A stretch of 64,000 nt of DNA, from assembly GCA_946807835.1 (NCBI GenBank), contig OX327706.1, positions 26,773,001-26,837,000 on the forward strand, given 5' to 3'. Position 1 is the first letter of the stretch. Each line of letters opens with the position of its first letter. The notes under the pieces were generated by a model, which was not told the DNA's origin, did not search any database, and was given only the letters and a program-made list of their open reading frames with translations. Below, piece by piece: positions 11,919 through 24,298 of this stretch. Made by a program: the position numbers and the translations under genes. The DNA is from Ailanthus altissimus. Lineage: Eukaryota; Streptophyta; Magnoliopsida; Sapindales; Simaroubaceae.

Positions 11919-14241
11919 TCTTGCCAGGTCTATTTGCACTTTCTTATCCTTAAACTGCAGACCCTTTTGATGTAAATCCAATCCATGGAGATCAATAATT
12001 GCCTATCAAACAGTTGAAGTCATCTCATCAATCTCTGTAGTTGCTATTAATTAATAGAACCTGTAAGGCAGCTAAAGATGGTCAATGAATTTAGCATTTG
12101 TTTGGGATTGTTTGTGTTGCGGCTTTAAAGCCACAGTTATTGTGAAAATAAAAATTTTGACCGTCATATCGAAAATAAATAAATTTACCTCATTTTACGT
12201 GTACTGTTCTTCTTTCCTTTCGGCATTTTGGCTTTCTGACAAGTTTTACACATTGTCATCTACTTGATCACATTTTTATGTTAGCTTAATTATTTTCTGG
12301 AATTGTTTCGTTCATTCTTGCTTCCACAAATTCTTGAAGCTTAATTAATGTTTTTTTAATGAATATTCATCTTGAATTAGGGTTTTGATAAGTGAGATTT
12401 GGACTAATAATCTTCTCGAAACTAATTTTAGCTCTCCTTCCTTTTAGATTTCATTTCTCCAGTGCTTCGATGCTTTCGATGAGTTCAAAAGAGAGCAAGA
12501 GACAGAAGAGGTTGAGTAGCTTCGATTCATGAGTGAAGACCCCAGTCAGTTATGTAGCTTCAGCAGGTAGATGAATTTGCAATCATGCAATAGAAATTGT
12601 CACGAATGAAGACCCCGGTCATTTCTCCTGTCAGTTAAGTTCTGTGTTCGATAAAAATTAAATAGATCTTAAGTATATATTAATAAGTAAGTAATATTAA
12701 TTAATAGAATTAATTTTTGAGTTAATAATAAACGTCCATTCCATACATATGCATGTGGTATTAAAGTATACTTAATATTAAGTATATTCAAATTTTATGT
12801 GGGATCTTAAAATTTTATGTATTGAGCTCTAATAAAAATTATTACATAAAAACTCATGAGTAGAGATATTGAGTATATTTAAATTTTTATTTAAATGTAG
12901 GACCCTAAAATTCTATTTCTTTAGCTCCAATAAAAATTGTGAATTCTCCATAAATAATAAAGATAGGTAATATACTCATACTAAGTTGATCTCTAAGTAT
13001 GGACATTGAACAGATATGATAAGAATATTGTGTGACTCATAGACTAACCTCGTAATTCTTGAATTGCATTTTCCGTTCAAGTACATTTAAAACCTAAAAG
13101 TCTAAAGTGGTGATAAACCTATTCACAGAACTCAGTGGCATATATATTAAGTGACCAACTTAATTATTATTATCACCATTGAAGTAGCTTGGTCTTTGCC
13201 TGAATAATGAACAATCTGTAATTATTGTATAATACTTGTATGAATATATATATATAAGTGATTTAGTGGGCAACGGAGTTTATCATTTTATGAACTCCTG
13301 AACATATGTCAGTATTCCGTAGCACATTAATACTATTTTAACAATAAAAAATAATGCCAAACAGTATATTAAAATTCGTTGAGAGATAAGTTTCGCCGCC
13401 CATTAAATCAGTTATATATATATATATTTGTCCATGTAATTGTATTTGACTTTAGTGGCCACTTCATCTCCATCTCCATCTCCACTTAATTATCTTGAAA
13501 AACCTCCTCATCCTTTTTTTTTAATCTTCAATTAGCATGTTTTATGTTTTCTTTAATTAGCTTCCCCCAATAAATAACAAGCTTTATATATACTGCTTTG
13601 GTTCTTCCTTGGAATTTATTACTCTGATCATATATATATGGTTGAATCTTAATTTTATCTTAGGTAATTAACTTGGATGTGAATGTGCATATACATGTAT
13701 CAAACTATAATATATATATATATGTCGCCCGAAGGCATCTTAAATGGTTGTGAATGTGCTTGTATAAAAATCGAGACAAAAGTTGGTATTTAGTGAATGT
13801 ATACCATACAATAATATCAAAAGATTAAAAGTGAAGACACGTGGTATGGCTTTGTTTAATCCCTTATTTAGTTAATCCCTTATTAATTATTACGGATTTC
13901 TCGCTTAATAAATGATTTTCAAAAGCATAACTTATGGAATGAACATATAGAGGGATATGTTTTCCATATTAACGAAAATTTTCTTACCAAGTATTATTAT
14001 TGCCACATCATTCCACTGACGCATTCTTAAATCTTCCCAAAAGAGAAGTATTTGCTTTTGGCAAGTTTATTATTTTTACCAAACTCATTCAGGAATAATC
14101 CTGCGCACAACTCACCCAAAAAAAAAAAAAAAGAAGAAGAAACCATATATATCTCTTCAAATATCACAAAATTAATCCATCCCCTTCTTCGATTTGTTCA
14201 ACAACAAGCAAATTAGTTCAACAAATTTAAAAAAAAAAAAA
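11919..14241. other. spacer between the two MYB genes
   Basis: About 2.3 kb of AT-rich DNA with no supported gene. The phrase GAATGAAGACCCCGGTCA near 12605 and a near copy at 12533 (GAGTGAAGACCCCAGTCA) form a short repeat. Several TATATA microsatellites occur (13240, 13417, 13700). The last 200 bases hold the A-rich leader of the second MYB gene. Confidence 0.5.
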
Positions 14242-15650
14242 ATGGAACCATATTCTTCAAATCCTTGGCTTTGTTCATCATCATCATTGTCTCGACAGCC
14301 ACAGCCACAGCCACAGCCAGAAGTTGAGTGGAGTTGGGAGGAGAACAAGGTGTTTGAGAATTTGCTTGCAGAACTGAACCTTGAATCCCCTTTTCTGTTT
14401 GAAGAGATTGCTCTACGGGTTCCTGGAAAAACTGCCTCTCAAATCAAACAACACTACGAGGCTCTTGTTCATGATATTAATTTGATCCAATCAGATAATT
14501 TTAACCCCTTACCAAAATATTTTACTAGTACTGATGAAGCCAAAGATTCAAAACATAAATGGTCTCATGTTGAGGCAGAAAATAGTAATAAGGCCAGCAC
14601 TCATCGGCCACGAAAAAGAGGAGTTCCATGGACCCCAGAGGAACACAAGTATGTTTCTTCAACCTTCAATTTGCTATCTTTTTTTTTTTAATATACATGT
14701 TGATAGTATTACATTATTACATGTGTCTTTGGGTTACATTACATATTAAGAAAGAGATTGTGTTGGTAATATTCTTAAATTGGTTAATTTTATTTTGCCT
14801 CCTACGCGTAGTTTGGATGGTCCCAGCCACTTGAATTCAAGTCAAATTAAAGAATAAGAATTGATGTTTTATAAATAAAAATTTTCATCCCATCCAAATT
14901 TTTTAAAAAAAATTCTTGAAAAGTACATATATTTAATAACTTTAAACTAAATTAGGTGGAATTACGCTTAGGTCTGAGGGGGCTAGACCCTCAAGCCCTA
15001 CAAAAATTTTGAAACTAATAAATGTGTAATTATAATTTTTACTCTTTAAAATAGAGATTATATGCTTTAACCTGTATTAATTTTTAAATTTTGCATTTTA
15101 GCTTCTCCACAGTATTGATTCTGGGTCTGTCTCTGCATAAAATATATTGATATTATTGTCATGTTATACAATTTCATTTTACTTTTCTCCATAATCAGAT
15201 TAGAACATGATAAATTCTTTTCATCAAAAAAAAAAAAACACTAAAGACAAGAATAATCAGGGGAGAATCCATTTTTTTTCCCTTGTTAATGGTCTCAATT
15301 ATTTTACTAACTTGCCTTCAGAAATACTCCAATAAATTCTTGGATTGATTGTTGTATTATTGATGCTAATATTTTAAAAGATAATTCATAATTGAATGTG
15401 TTTAATTGATGAACTTTAATAAATAATGAATTACTTGTTTTGAGTTTAATAAAGTTCTTGAGAATTGTTTAAATGCAGATTGTTCCTACAAGGTTTGGAA
15501 AAATATGGAAAGGGAGATTGGAAAAGCATTTCAAGAAACTGTGTGCTAACAAGAACGCCAACTCAAATAGCAAGCCATGCCCAAAAATATTTCATTCGTC
15601 TCCAAAATTCTCTTGCCAACAACACCACCACCCTCTCAAGGCCTAATTAA
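14242..15650 (+). CDS. MYB-related transcription factor, SANT plus SHAQKYF-type MYB repeat
   Basis: Two exons, 14242-14648 and 15479-15650, give 192 residues. The ATG at 14242 is chosen because the open frame further upstream has no ATG. A Gln-Pro repeat (about residues 19-26) precedes a SANT repeat (about 29-80: [28 protein letters not shown]). A basic stretch (RPRKRG) then leads into the second MYB repeat (about 128-178: VPWTPEEHK, intron, [36 protein letters not shown]). SHAQKYF marks the CCA1-like/DIVARICATA class of one-repeat DNA-binding domains. The protein ends soon after that repeat, so it has no long activation tail, unlike many relatives. The intron is 830 bases, against 153 in the upstream tandem copy. 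A nuclear transcription regulator is likely; targets are unknown. Confidence 0.87.
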
Positions 15651-15999
15651 GTCCCACTTAATTTAGGGTTTAGAATAAATTATTAATTTGAGAGTGTTTA
15701 TTATTTATTTTTTTATGCTTGAACAAAAGTATGAAATAATATGAAAAGTATTTTTCTCGTAAAAAAAATAAGCACTCTCATATGCACTTCTAATTAGTAT
15801 TTTTTTTAAAAGAACATTATTAGTATTAGATCATTAATAAACATATTTGAGTATTATATTGTTCAATTTCAAATTATTACATTTATTATTATTTTAATTT
15901 ATTTATGTCTTTTATATTCTTCCATTGCTAGAATTTTTATTTAAACTTCTTACAGGAATAGTTTTTTAATAAGGGGAGGAAGAATTCAAACTTAAATCT

Positions 16000-17600
16000 T
16001 CATTGAATGAGTCCAAACATCTCTTACAGGATTAAAATTTAATACAAAAAGAGTTTGCACTTTGTTTGTTTTTTTCCCTCTCATAATAGATTTAATATCA
16101 ATTTTATTATAAAATTTTTTTTTAAAAAAAAGTGAAAACAAACATCTCTTCATATTTGTTATAAGAGCATTATGCATTGAATTCAATAAAAAGATTGTCG
16201 TAATTTATTTTTTTATTGTTTCAAAAGAATTAATATTAATTCTGTAATAAGAAGTCGGTCCAAATAAACATCTCTTGAGATTTCTTATAAGAGAGCTCCG
16301 TTCACCTATAATATTAGAATTTAATTTATGAGCAGTATGTATTGAATTCAATACAAAAGAGTTTTTCATCTCATAGTAGATTTAAAATTAATTTTGTTAT
16401 AAGAATCCATTTCTTCAAATTTGTTATAAAAGCACTACGACCATCCCTATAAAATATTCACTGTAATTTATGAGCATTATTCATCGAATGCAATACAAAG
16501 AAAGTTAGCAATTTTTTTTTCTTCTTATAATGATGTAGCATTAATTTTGTTATAAGAATCAAGCCAAAATAAACATCTTTTCATTTTTTTTTTTTTACAA
16601 AAGTGCTCTATGCGCTCCCGCCTATAGAATTTTTACTTTAAGTTGTCAAATAATGTCATTTTAATCCTTGATTTTATAAATATATATTAATTTAATCTTT
16701 ATTTTTTTAATATATGTTATGTTAGTTTATATAAGGACGAAAATGATAATTGTTTAAAAATAAATTATTAAAAACATTCTTACATAATATATATTAAAAA
16801 AATCAAGACTAAATTAATATATATATAAAATTAGAGACCAAAATGATATTTTCCTTAAAAATTAATACAAAGAGAGTTTCAATTTTTTTTTTTTCACAAT
16901 AGATTTAGCATTAGTTTTTTTTAATAAGATTTTTATAGCTAAAAAAATCCCTTTAGATTTTTTACAAGAGTCCTTTGCCCACATATATATTTTTACCCTA
17001 AGAGCATTATGCATTGAATTTAATACAAAGAGAGTTGCAATTAGTTTTTTTTTTCTCCCTTCTCACAATAGATTTAGCATTAATCTTGTTATAAAAAGCT
17101 AACCAAAATAAACATCTCTTTAAATTTCTTATAAGTGAGCTCTATTCGTCCACCATATGGAATTGTTACACTAATTGTGAATATTATGCATTTAATTCAA
17201 AATAAAAAGAGTTGCATTTCATTTTTTTTTTCTAACTATAGATTTAGTAGTATTTAATTATAAGAAATCAGTCTTATAAGAAACCAGTCAAAGTAAAAGT
17301 AAGCATCTCACTAGATTTATTATAAGAGTGCTCTATGCACCAGCAAACAGAATTGTACCCTAATTTATGAGCATTCATTATGCATGGAATTTAATACAAA
17401 GAGAATTATAATTTATTTTGTCTTCTTACAATAGATTTAGAATTACTTTTGTTGCAAGAAGCTAACCAAAACAAACTTCTCTTTAGATTTATTATTAGAG
17501 CACTTTGTAGTTTCATCATATAAATTTTTTATCCAAATTTATAAGTATTATGCATTAAATTCAATACAAAGAGAGTTGAATTTATCTTTTATTCTTATGA
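16000..17600 (+). repeat. satellite-like repeat block 3
   Basis: About eight diverged, same-orientation units with the landmarks of block 2. The TTGAATTCAATA-type anchors lie near 16030, 16174, 16342, 16482, 17012, 17190, 17388 and 17552. Each is followed by ACAAAGAGAGTTGCAATTT-like sequence, a TAGATTTAGCATTAATTTTG segment and a CCAAAATAAACATCTCTT segment. Around 16640-16860 the order is broken by other AT-rich DNA that contains its own inverted sequence. Confidence 0.65.
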
Positions 17601-18416
17601 TTGATTTAACCATTACAAGAAGGAAAATATATTTTAAGTCTAAGTTGCAAGTACAATTATTTTCACTAAGTAAGATTATCTACCCTAAGAATAATTTTAT
17701 AATTTTTTTTAGGATTTTAAACAAGTGTAAGCAATTCATAATAATTTTTTTTTTAACAATATTCAACTTTTTTCTTAATTTCTTAATTTAATATTAATTA
17801 GAATTCAAACTCACGTAACAAATAAATAATTACACTTATTAAAATTCGAACTCAGGCACATGTGAATAAGATGCACACTGGGCACACACATTTTCATTGA
17901 ATCAAATCTTTGGGTGCATCAATATTTAATATTTTTAAGAGAAATTTTTAGTAAATTTAAAAAAAAAAATCCATTTTTACTCAAGTTATTAGGTAAAAAA
18001 ATCAATTTATTGTAACATTATAATTTAAAGTATTTATTAGAAAAATGAAGAAGAAAAAAAAATACTGCACTTTTTTTAAAAAGGAAAAAAAAATTGAAAA
18101 TCCTTAGTTTGCTAGCTTTAGCCTTTTAGCCATGCGCGTTTTTATTACCAAAAGCGAATTAGGAAAGTGGAAACCACATTGTTATATCGCTTTGTCTTTT
18201 AGCAACATCAAAGCCAACGCTGCCTCCGAGGTTTTGGGTTTTGTACTAGAACATTAACAACATAGGAGATCCAAATTTCCGGCAAGAAAAAATCACCCGG
18301 ATCGAAAATCTGAAAATGGTTTAAGCGAAGGGCAGTGAAAAGCGAGAGACATGGAGGGATTTGTCTCAAAAGAGATTTTTTTGTTGTCAACTTGAAAATA
18401 GCAAAGAGCAAAAGAG
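17601..18416. other. AT-rich spacer and promoter of the phosphate carrier
   Basis: Mostly poly-A/T-rich DNA. Near 17800-17870 two short phrases (GAATTCAAACTC and AAATTCGAACTCAGG) resemble the B-box end of tRNA-derived SINEs on the minus strand, but no full element is clear. The last 250 bases are less AT-rich and likely hold the promoter and 5' leader of the carrier gene. Confidence 0.45.
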
Positions 18417-20934
18417 ATGGTGGAAGCACGAAATGATCATCACGATGATGCAATAAGCATCGGCGGCGGATGCGGAGGAGGAGAAGAGAAGGATAAAATA
18501 AAAGGTTATTATAGGGTTTGCGCCATTGGAGGAATGCTCAGTGCTGGCACCACCCATCTTGCTCTCACCCCTCTTGATGTCCTCAAAGTCAATATGCAGG
18601 TCTCTTTCTTTATGTTTTTTCTTTCTTTTATTTATTATTATCAATTTGATTGCATTTTCCTTGTTATGTAGTTAATGGTTCTTTTTTATGATACAAAGAC
18701 CCTTTGCTTTGCAGTTCTAGTTGCTTAAAACTGTTAATTTTATATGTTTTTTCTTATTATATTTATGAATTTATGTATGTATGTCAGTTAGTTCAACTAC
18801 TAAAGTGTTGAAACGAGGTCTAGGGTTCAACCGAATTTATGTATGTGTGTCAGTTAGTTCAACTACTAAAGTGTTGAAACGAGGTCTAGGGTTCAACCCT
18901 CGCTCGAATGTAAAAAGAAAAAGTGTATCTATTCATCATGTTCGGTTGGAAAAGAGGATTGATGATTTAAGTCATATGATTGTTGTAGGTGCATCCTATT
19001 AAATATAATAGCATTGCCTCTTGCTATACTACTCTGTTGAGAGAACATGGTCCTTCTGCCTTTTGGAGAGGTTGGGCTGGGAAGTTCATTGGATATGGTT
19101 GTCAAGGGGGTTGCCGATTCGGTTTATACGAGTACTTCAAGAGTCTTTATTCCAATGTCTTGGGAGATTGCAATAGGAGTTTTGTTTTCTTTCTTAGTAG
19201 TGCATCTGCTGAAGTTTTCGCCAATGTCGCTCTCTGCCCTTTCGAAGCCATTAAAGTCCAGGTTCAAGCGCAACCTCATTTTGCAAAGGGCTTGGCTGAT
19301 GGCATTCCCAAGCTTTATGCATCGGAAGGAATCTTTGGGTAAGTGATGTAAAAATTAGTGAATGTTAGTTCTTCTGTGACTATCTGTAATGTCATATACC
19401 CTATTGATGGGGCCTCACAATATGTTGTTGGTTGCAGTTTTTATAGGGGACTAGTTCCACTTTGGGGCCGAAACCTCCCATGTAATTCCTCAATTTCCTG
19501 CAACTTAAATTTATTCTTCACCCCTATGTTTTATTGGTGTTCTACACTTAAATCACTTGTCCTTCTGGATTGATGTTCTGAGGTTGTATTTTATCGATAG
19601 AACTTCTGGCCACCCTAACATTCCCAATGAAGTCAACAGTTGTAGAAACTATATGATCTTTTAAAATTCCTCTACTATGTATGCTGGATATTGAAATACA
19701 TGAGTGGTTTTCCCTTTATTTGTTTTGATGAGCATTCTAGAATAATTACATTTTCTACCATGTTTTGAAGAGTTGGATCCTCTGGACAAATGTAGCATAC
19801 AAATGGAACTCTTAAATTATATCATTTGAGTCATATGTTAAGCTACACGTTTAATGATTAAGCAATATTATGTGTTTCATATATATGCTTAAAACATTTG
19901 AATGATGCAGGATTCCAAGTGTCTTAATCACTCATTAGTTGTAATGATATTATTGTCTTATCTTCAATGTACTAATGCAATTAACCGTCTTGACATTTTT
20001 TCCTGCAGTCTCTATGGTCATGTTTTCGACATTTGAGCATTCTGTAGACTTTCTGTACCGCAACGTTATTCATAGAAAAAAAGAGGATTGCTCAACGGCT
20101 CAACAACTAGGAGTGACATGTTTAGCTGGCTATGCTGCTGGATCTGTTGGTAGCTTTATTTCTAATCCAGCAGACAACATTGTTTCTTCACTTTATAACA
20201 AAAAGGCTGATAGCCTTCTGCTGGTATCTATCTCTGAGCTACATTTATGTTTCTGGATGCCTTTCTCATGCAAAATTGGCACTGATTTAGACTTAAACAT
20301 GCTCATTTGATGAATAGGCTATCAAGAAAATCGGGTTCATCAATTTGTTTACAAGGAGCCTTCCTATTCGGATAATGCTTGTCGGACCAGTAGTGACTTT
20401 GCAATGGTTTTTCTATGACACTATTAAAGTTTTAAGTGGATTGTAAGTGTCTATCTCCTGTCAGTTTTTATATTCAATTTTTAAAAGTTATGCTCCCAAT
20501 TCTTATTTCAGTAAACTGCTTCAAGCTTTGATGTTTATTGCATGAACTCCCTATAGAATACATATCCTTGCTTCAAACTGATTATATATAATGAAAGAAT
20601 GATTGTTGCCAATGGTGAATGTTCTCTCACTTTTTGGTCTGATGATGTCCTAAATGGCACACCCCTTCCCAAAGATATGAAATTAACAAAACCATCATCC
20701 ACTGTTTCCTGGAGCTGATATTACATTACCACACTAAGCACCATTAAACCAAGTTAGCAGCCAAGCCATAAGTTATCTGAAATTGGTGGTCCTTTTGCCA
20801 TCAAAAACAGGGTCTAGTCTTAATCATATTTTCTTATTTGTTTCTTGTTGTGAATTAACACGATTTTGGCATTGAACTCTTGCAGGCCAACTAGTGGAGA
20901 AGTTACTGCCAAAGTAGTAGATGAAGTACCCTAA
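18417..20934 (+). CDS. mitochondrial phosphate carrier (PHT3/MPT family)
   Basis: Six exons, 18417-18599, 18989-19338, 19438-19481, 20009-20223, 20318-20442 and 20886-20934, join in frame to 321 residues, the usual carrier size. Three solute-carrier repeats are visible with their matrix-side signatures: TPLDVLKVN (about 52-60), CPFEAIKVQ (about 137-145) and the degenerate NPADNIV of the third. FWRGWAGKFIGYG, YRGLVPLWGRNLP, LFTRSLPIRIMLVGP and TLQWFFYD are characteristic of plant phosphate carriers. The closest type I know is Arabidopsis PHT3;3/MPT1, which imports phosphate with protons across the inner mitochondrial membrane for ATP synthesis. There is no long cleavable presequence, as is common in this subgroup. 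Intron 1 carries a duplicated SINE-like sequence. The gene converges with eIF6, whose stop lies 568 bases downstream on the other strand. Confidence 0.93.
18783..18960 (+). repeat. tRNA-derived SINE-like sequence with a 66-bp head duplication, in carrier intron 1
   Basis: A block starting GTCAGTTAGTTCAACTAC and ending TAGGGTTCAACC occurs at 18783 and again at 18849, 66 bases apart. TTAGTTCAACTAC resembles an RNA polymerase III A box and GGGTTCAACC a B box (GGTTCRANYCC), in the right order and at the right spacing for a tRNA-derived SINE head. The second copy continues into CCTCGCTCG and further sequence. No poly-T tail or target-site duplication was identified. Confidence 0.5.
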
Positions 20935-21502
20935 CACCATGGAAAGAAAATATTGCAGTTAGATGCTTAACTTATCCAATAAACAAAAAAGAAGCAGTCT
21001 CTTACTTTTGATTCGTAACATCTTTTTCAGGCCTAGCCATCATTGTTTATAAAAGGATGCGAGCACTGAACCACATTTTGTAGGCCAAGACTTTGTTTAA
21101 GCTCTTGCAAGTTCAACTCTATTTGCCTTCACAAGTTATTGTTTTATCAATTATATGAAAATTTATGTTAAATTAGTTCAGGCAGTAGTTTCCAGCTGGG
21201 ATTTGCCTTCACCATACTAAGTGATGAAAAGGCATATGGCTTCTAGCTCTTCCATTTTAAGAAATTTTAGTACCCCTTTTTTTCAATCATCGGTGATAGA
21301 AAACGAGCAAGGCAAGAATCCATCTCTAAAGTGGTTCTTCTCAATTTTAAAATGCAGGCTTCTAACCGAGAAAATTTGTGGGGAAAAAGAAAACCTTATC
21401 ATTGAATACAAACAAACATCAAACATCTTTTAGTTAGCATAGCAGTGCTTCAGCTTTTCAATAAACAATGAAAACAAAAACAAGACCGTCATCACAGGCA
21501 GC
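20935..21502. other. convergent intergenic region (carrier and eIF6 3' ends)
   Basis: A 568-base stretch between two convergent stop codons. It holds the 3' untranslated regions of both genes. No separate gene or repeat was recognised. Confidence 0.6.
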
Positions 21503-23537
21503 TTAAACATAGGTGTCAATTAATGATTTCCTCATCTCATCCACAATGGCACTAGGTTGAGCTTCCCTCAACTTGAAAACGCTCTCAATCACAGAGAGTT
21601 CAGTTGCTGTGGTGTCTGACCCACAAAATGCTGTCCAGTCATTAACGGTCAACCCAGCAGCTATCACTTCACTTCCACGGTTCACTGTCCCAGCCACCAA
21701 AGGTACTTGCAGAAGTGTTGAGAGTTCATCCAAGTCTTCTATGGATGTATGAGGGTGGACCTATCCAAGGAGAGATCAAATGTTATTTCTTGGAGATACA
21801 AAGCTATAAGATTGCTTCCAGTAAATGTTTCAATAGGTGAAATTATTTCTTACCAAGCCACCTCTGTTGGAAAAGGCACAGTAACTCCCAACAAGGATAT
21901 TACCAGCAATTGTCTGCCTGAAAACTTCTACTCCAAGAACATCTGCAATCATTTCCTCAGTTTCCTGCAGAAAATAAGATGGAAATTTGTCTACATGAGC
22001 ATCAGGAAAATTCAGCAGGTGTCCAACAGATGATTAGGCTTTTGTCAAGCTTTATAGTTCTATTCTCAGTTAAGTTCCTTCTCCTTTGAGACAGAAAAGG
22101 GAGAAATAGAAACAAAGAAAAATATCATTATCTCGTGTAAGGCAAATGTCTATTTCAAATCAAATTTCCAAAAATGAAACAGTAGAAGACACATTCAAAC
22201 TCAATAAAGACGACATTACCTTGTCAAGATCAGTGTGTGTAAGCGCAACATGATCATTGCATGCTATGCAATTTCCCAGGGCAGATAGCCTCTCATCAAT
22301 ACGCTGAACGACAACATGATCAGGTAAACTATTCCTCAAATGTTGAAGCTCTTCAACAACAAAAAAAAATAATAATAATTAATTAATTTACTTAACCAAT
22401 AAGAGATAACAGGAATAATACAGTAGTTCATAAAGGCCAATGAGCGTGCATATCACAAATTTCAATTGATATTGGCAGTAGAAAAGCAGATGCAAATTTA
22501 ATCGCACTCTATTAATGCTCAACATTCATGGTATCAAGCTTAAAAGAAAAACATCAAAGCATATAACCTTCACAATGCGTTGCAAAGATAGTATTTTTTT
22601 AAAAAATTAATTTGCACCAAGTAATCCGCCTTCCATGCACTCACAGCAATTAACTCAATAAAATTAATATTATTGAATTTCAGATTATAGTATAATCACA
22701 CTTTGGATCCAAGACAAAATAGAAGAGAGAGAGACAACCATGTATACTAGACAGATCTCAGCTCATATTACTGATGAAAATTTCCAACTAAATGTTATTG
22801 ATAATAACAATTGTGGTAATCTTTAATGTAGATTTGAGCTATTGGTCACGGTAATCCTTAAAGATATTACAAGTCAAAATAATAATTACAACAGTATTCA
22901 TGGTACTAATGTAAGACAGTGAAGAGGTGACCAACTGTCAAGAGACTTATGATTATCTCACAAGGATAATGATAGCAAAAAACTGACTGATATTAGTGAG
23001 TCAAAAAATCACCTTGGTCCGTGGTAGTGTGAGGCAAGAGAAGCCCATTTTTGTTTCCTGCCATCAAAAACCAAAAATCGCTAACAATTAGATTGATACT
23101 ATACAAAAATCAGGAGGCACTACATTCAATATAGAAAATGCCCACCTGCACAAAGCCGCCCAATAATCCTGGTACCACCGATTGATGTTTTAACCACAGG
23201 AATAACATCGGCTAATTCCGCCTCAAATGTGCTGTGAAAACAAAAAACTAATAAAACCAATTTCACAAAAACAAACTGCTATCAAACCCAATAACACAAA
23301 AACCAAAATATACAATAAAAAATAAAAATAAGAACCTATAGAAGCTTTCAGAGCCACCAATTGCAACCAAGCAATAAGCATTAGTAAGCTTGGAAAATAC
23401 ACCAACCTCACATGAATTCTCAAACATAAGTCCTATTTAGATAAATAAAATTTAAAAAAAATGCATTAGATTTTTAACTAAAACACAGTTATAAAATTAT
23501 TGATTTATAAGGTCTGAGGGGACTTACTAGTTGCCAT
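21503..23537 (-). CDS. eIF6: eukaryotic translation initiation factor 6 (eIF6)
   Basis: Seven exons on the minus strand: 23537-23528, 23432-23336, 23231-23146, 23057-23013, 22350-22220, 21964-21854 and 21760-21503. All have GT-AG borders, and the sum is 738 bases or 245 residues, exactly the usual eIF6 length. The pentein-fold protein is recognisable throughout: [86 protein letters not shown] and the C-terminal [21 protein letters not shown]. eIF6 is needed for 60S subunit biogenesis in the nucleolus and prevents early joining of 60S to 40S in the cytosol. Coding exon 1 holds only ten bases. A 5' leader exon probably lies around 23750-23670, spliced to an acceptor at about 23590. Telo-box and site II motifs stand upstream. 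Confidence 0.96.
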
Positions 23538-23701
23538 GATTACAGATTAAAAAGCAACTGAACAAATCAAAGCCACAAAAGGGTCTGCAATAATCAAATA
23601 CACAAAAGATTAATTCATCAACCGTTGAAGAAAAAAACAAATACCCATATCAAGAAAATAGATAAAAATACCAAAAGGGTTTCTTCGCCCTCGATGACGA
23701 T

Positions 23702-23746
23702 TAGGGTTTGTACGAAAGTAAAGGCGCTTTTTTATTTAGGGTTTTG
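23702..23746 (-). promoter_or_regulatory. two telo-box motifs in the eIF6 5' region
   Basis: AAACCCTAA on the minus strand (plus 23702-23710) and a second AAAACCCTAA (plus 23737-23746). Telo boxes in 5' regions are a hallmark of plant ribosomal protein and ribosome biogenesis genes, which suits eIF6. Confidence 0.6.
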
Positions 23747-23842
23747 AGGAGAAAACAGAAATGGGGAACACGAATTTTTTTTCTTCTGTTTTTTAAATTC
23801 TGTTTGTGTGCGCTTTAATTTACTTGTAAAATTCCTAATCAA

Positions 23843-23859
23843 TGGGCCTTACGAGCCCA
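23843..23859 (-). promoter_or_regulatory. paired site II elements upstream of eIF6
   Basis: TGGGCC (23843-23848) and AGCCCA (23854-23859, TGGGCT on the minus strand) face each other across five bases. Site II (TGGGCY) motifs bind TCP factors. Together with telo boxes they coordinate ribosome-related and growth-related genes in plants (established for other genes; inferred here). Confidence 0.55.
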
Positions 23860-24298
23860 ATATCATTAAAGGGCCGCTTCGCCCAACGACTCTCTCCAGC
23901 ACTTACTTACAGAACTGATTTATTACTAAAACTTTGAACGATGAAATTAATTAAATTACTCAAAAAAATTAAATTAGCAAATTAAATCCCAATAAATTCC
24001 ATTATATTGTTAATGAGTACTAATCAGATAGGTTATCACTGATCAGTGGGTAAAGTGGTTCGCCAAATTTAATTAGCATTGATCAAGCGGGGAAAAAAAT
24101 TTATTTCTCGACTTAACGGAAAGTTAAATTAATTAAAAAGAAATTATTTAAAATCAAGTACATTTCGAACATTTATTAAAATCCAATGTTAATAACTAAA
24201 ATTTGCATAACATAAGCTTCCTCAGTGAGAAAAGAACAGACAAATTTGCATCATCTTTGATTTTTAAGATATTAAAAATGAAAATTAGAGAAACTTAC

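Noticed and set aside
14194..14241. Upstream extension of the second MYB frame
   Set aside because: The extension begins at TTG and consists of A-rich leader. ATG at 14242 is the first proper start.
18781..19002. Frame across the SINE-like repeat in carrier intron 1
   Set aside because: It lies inside an intron of a firmly assigned gene and encodes repeated sequence.
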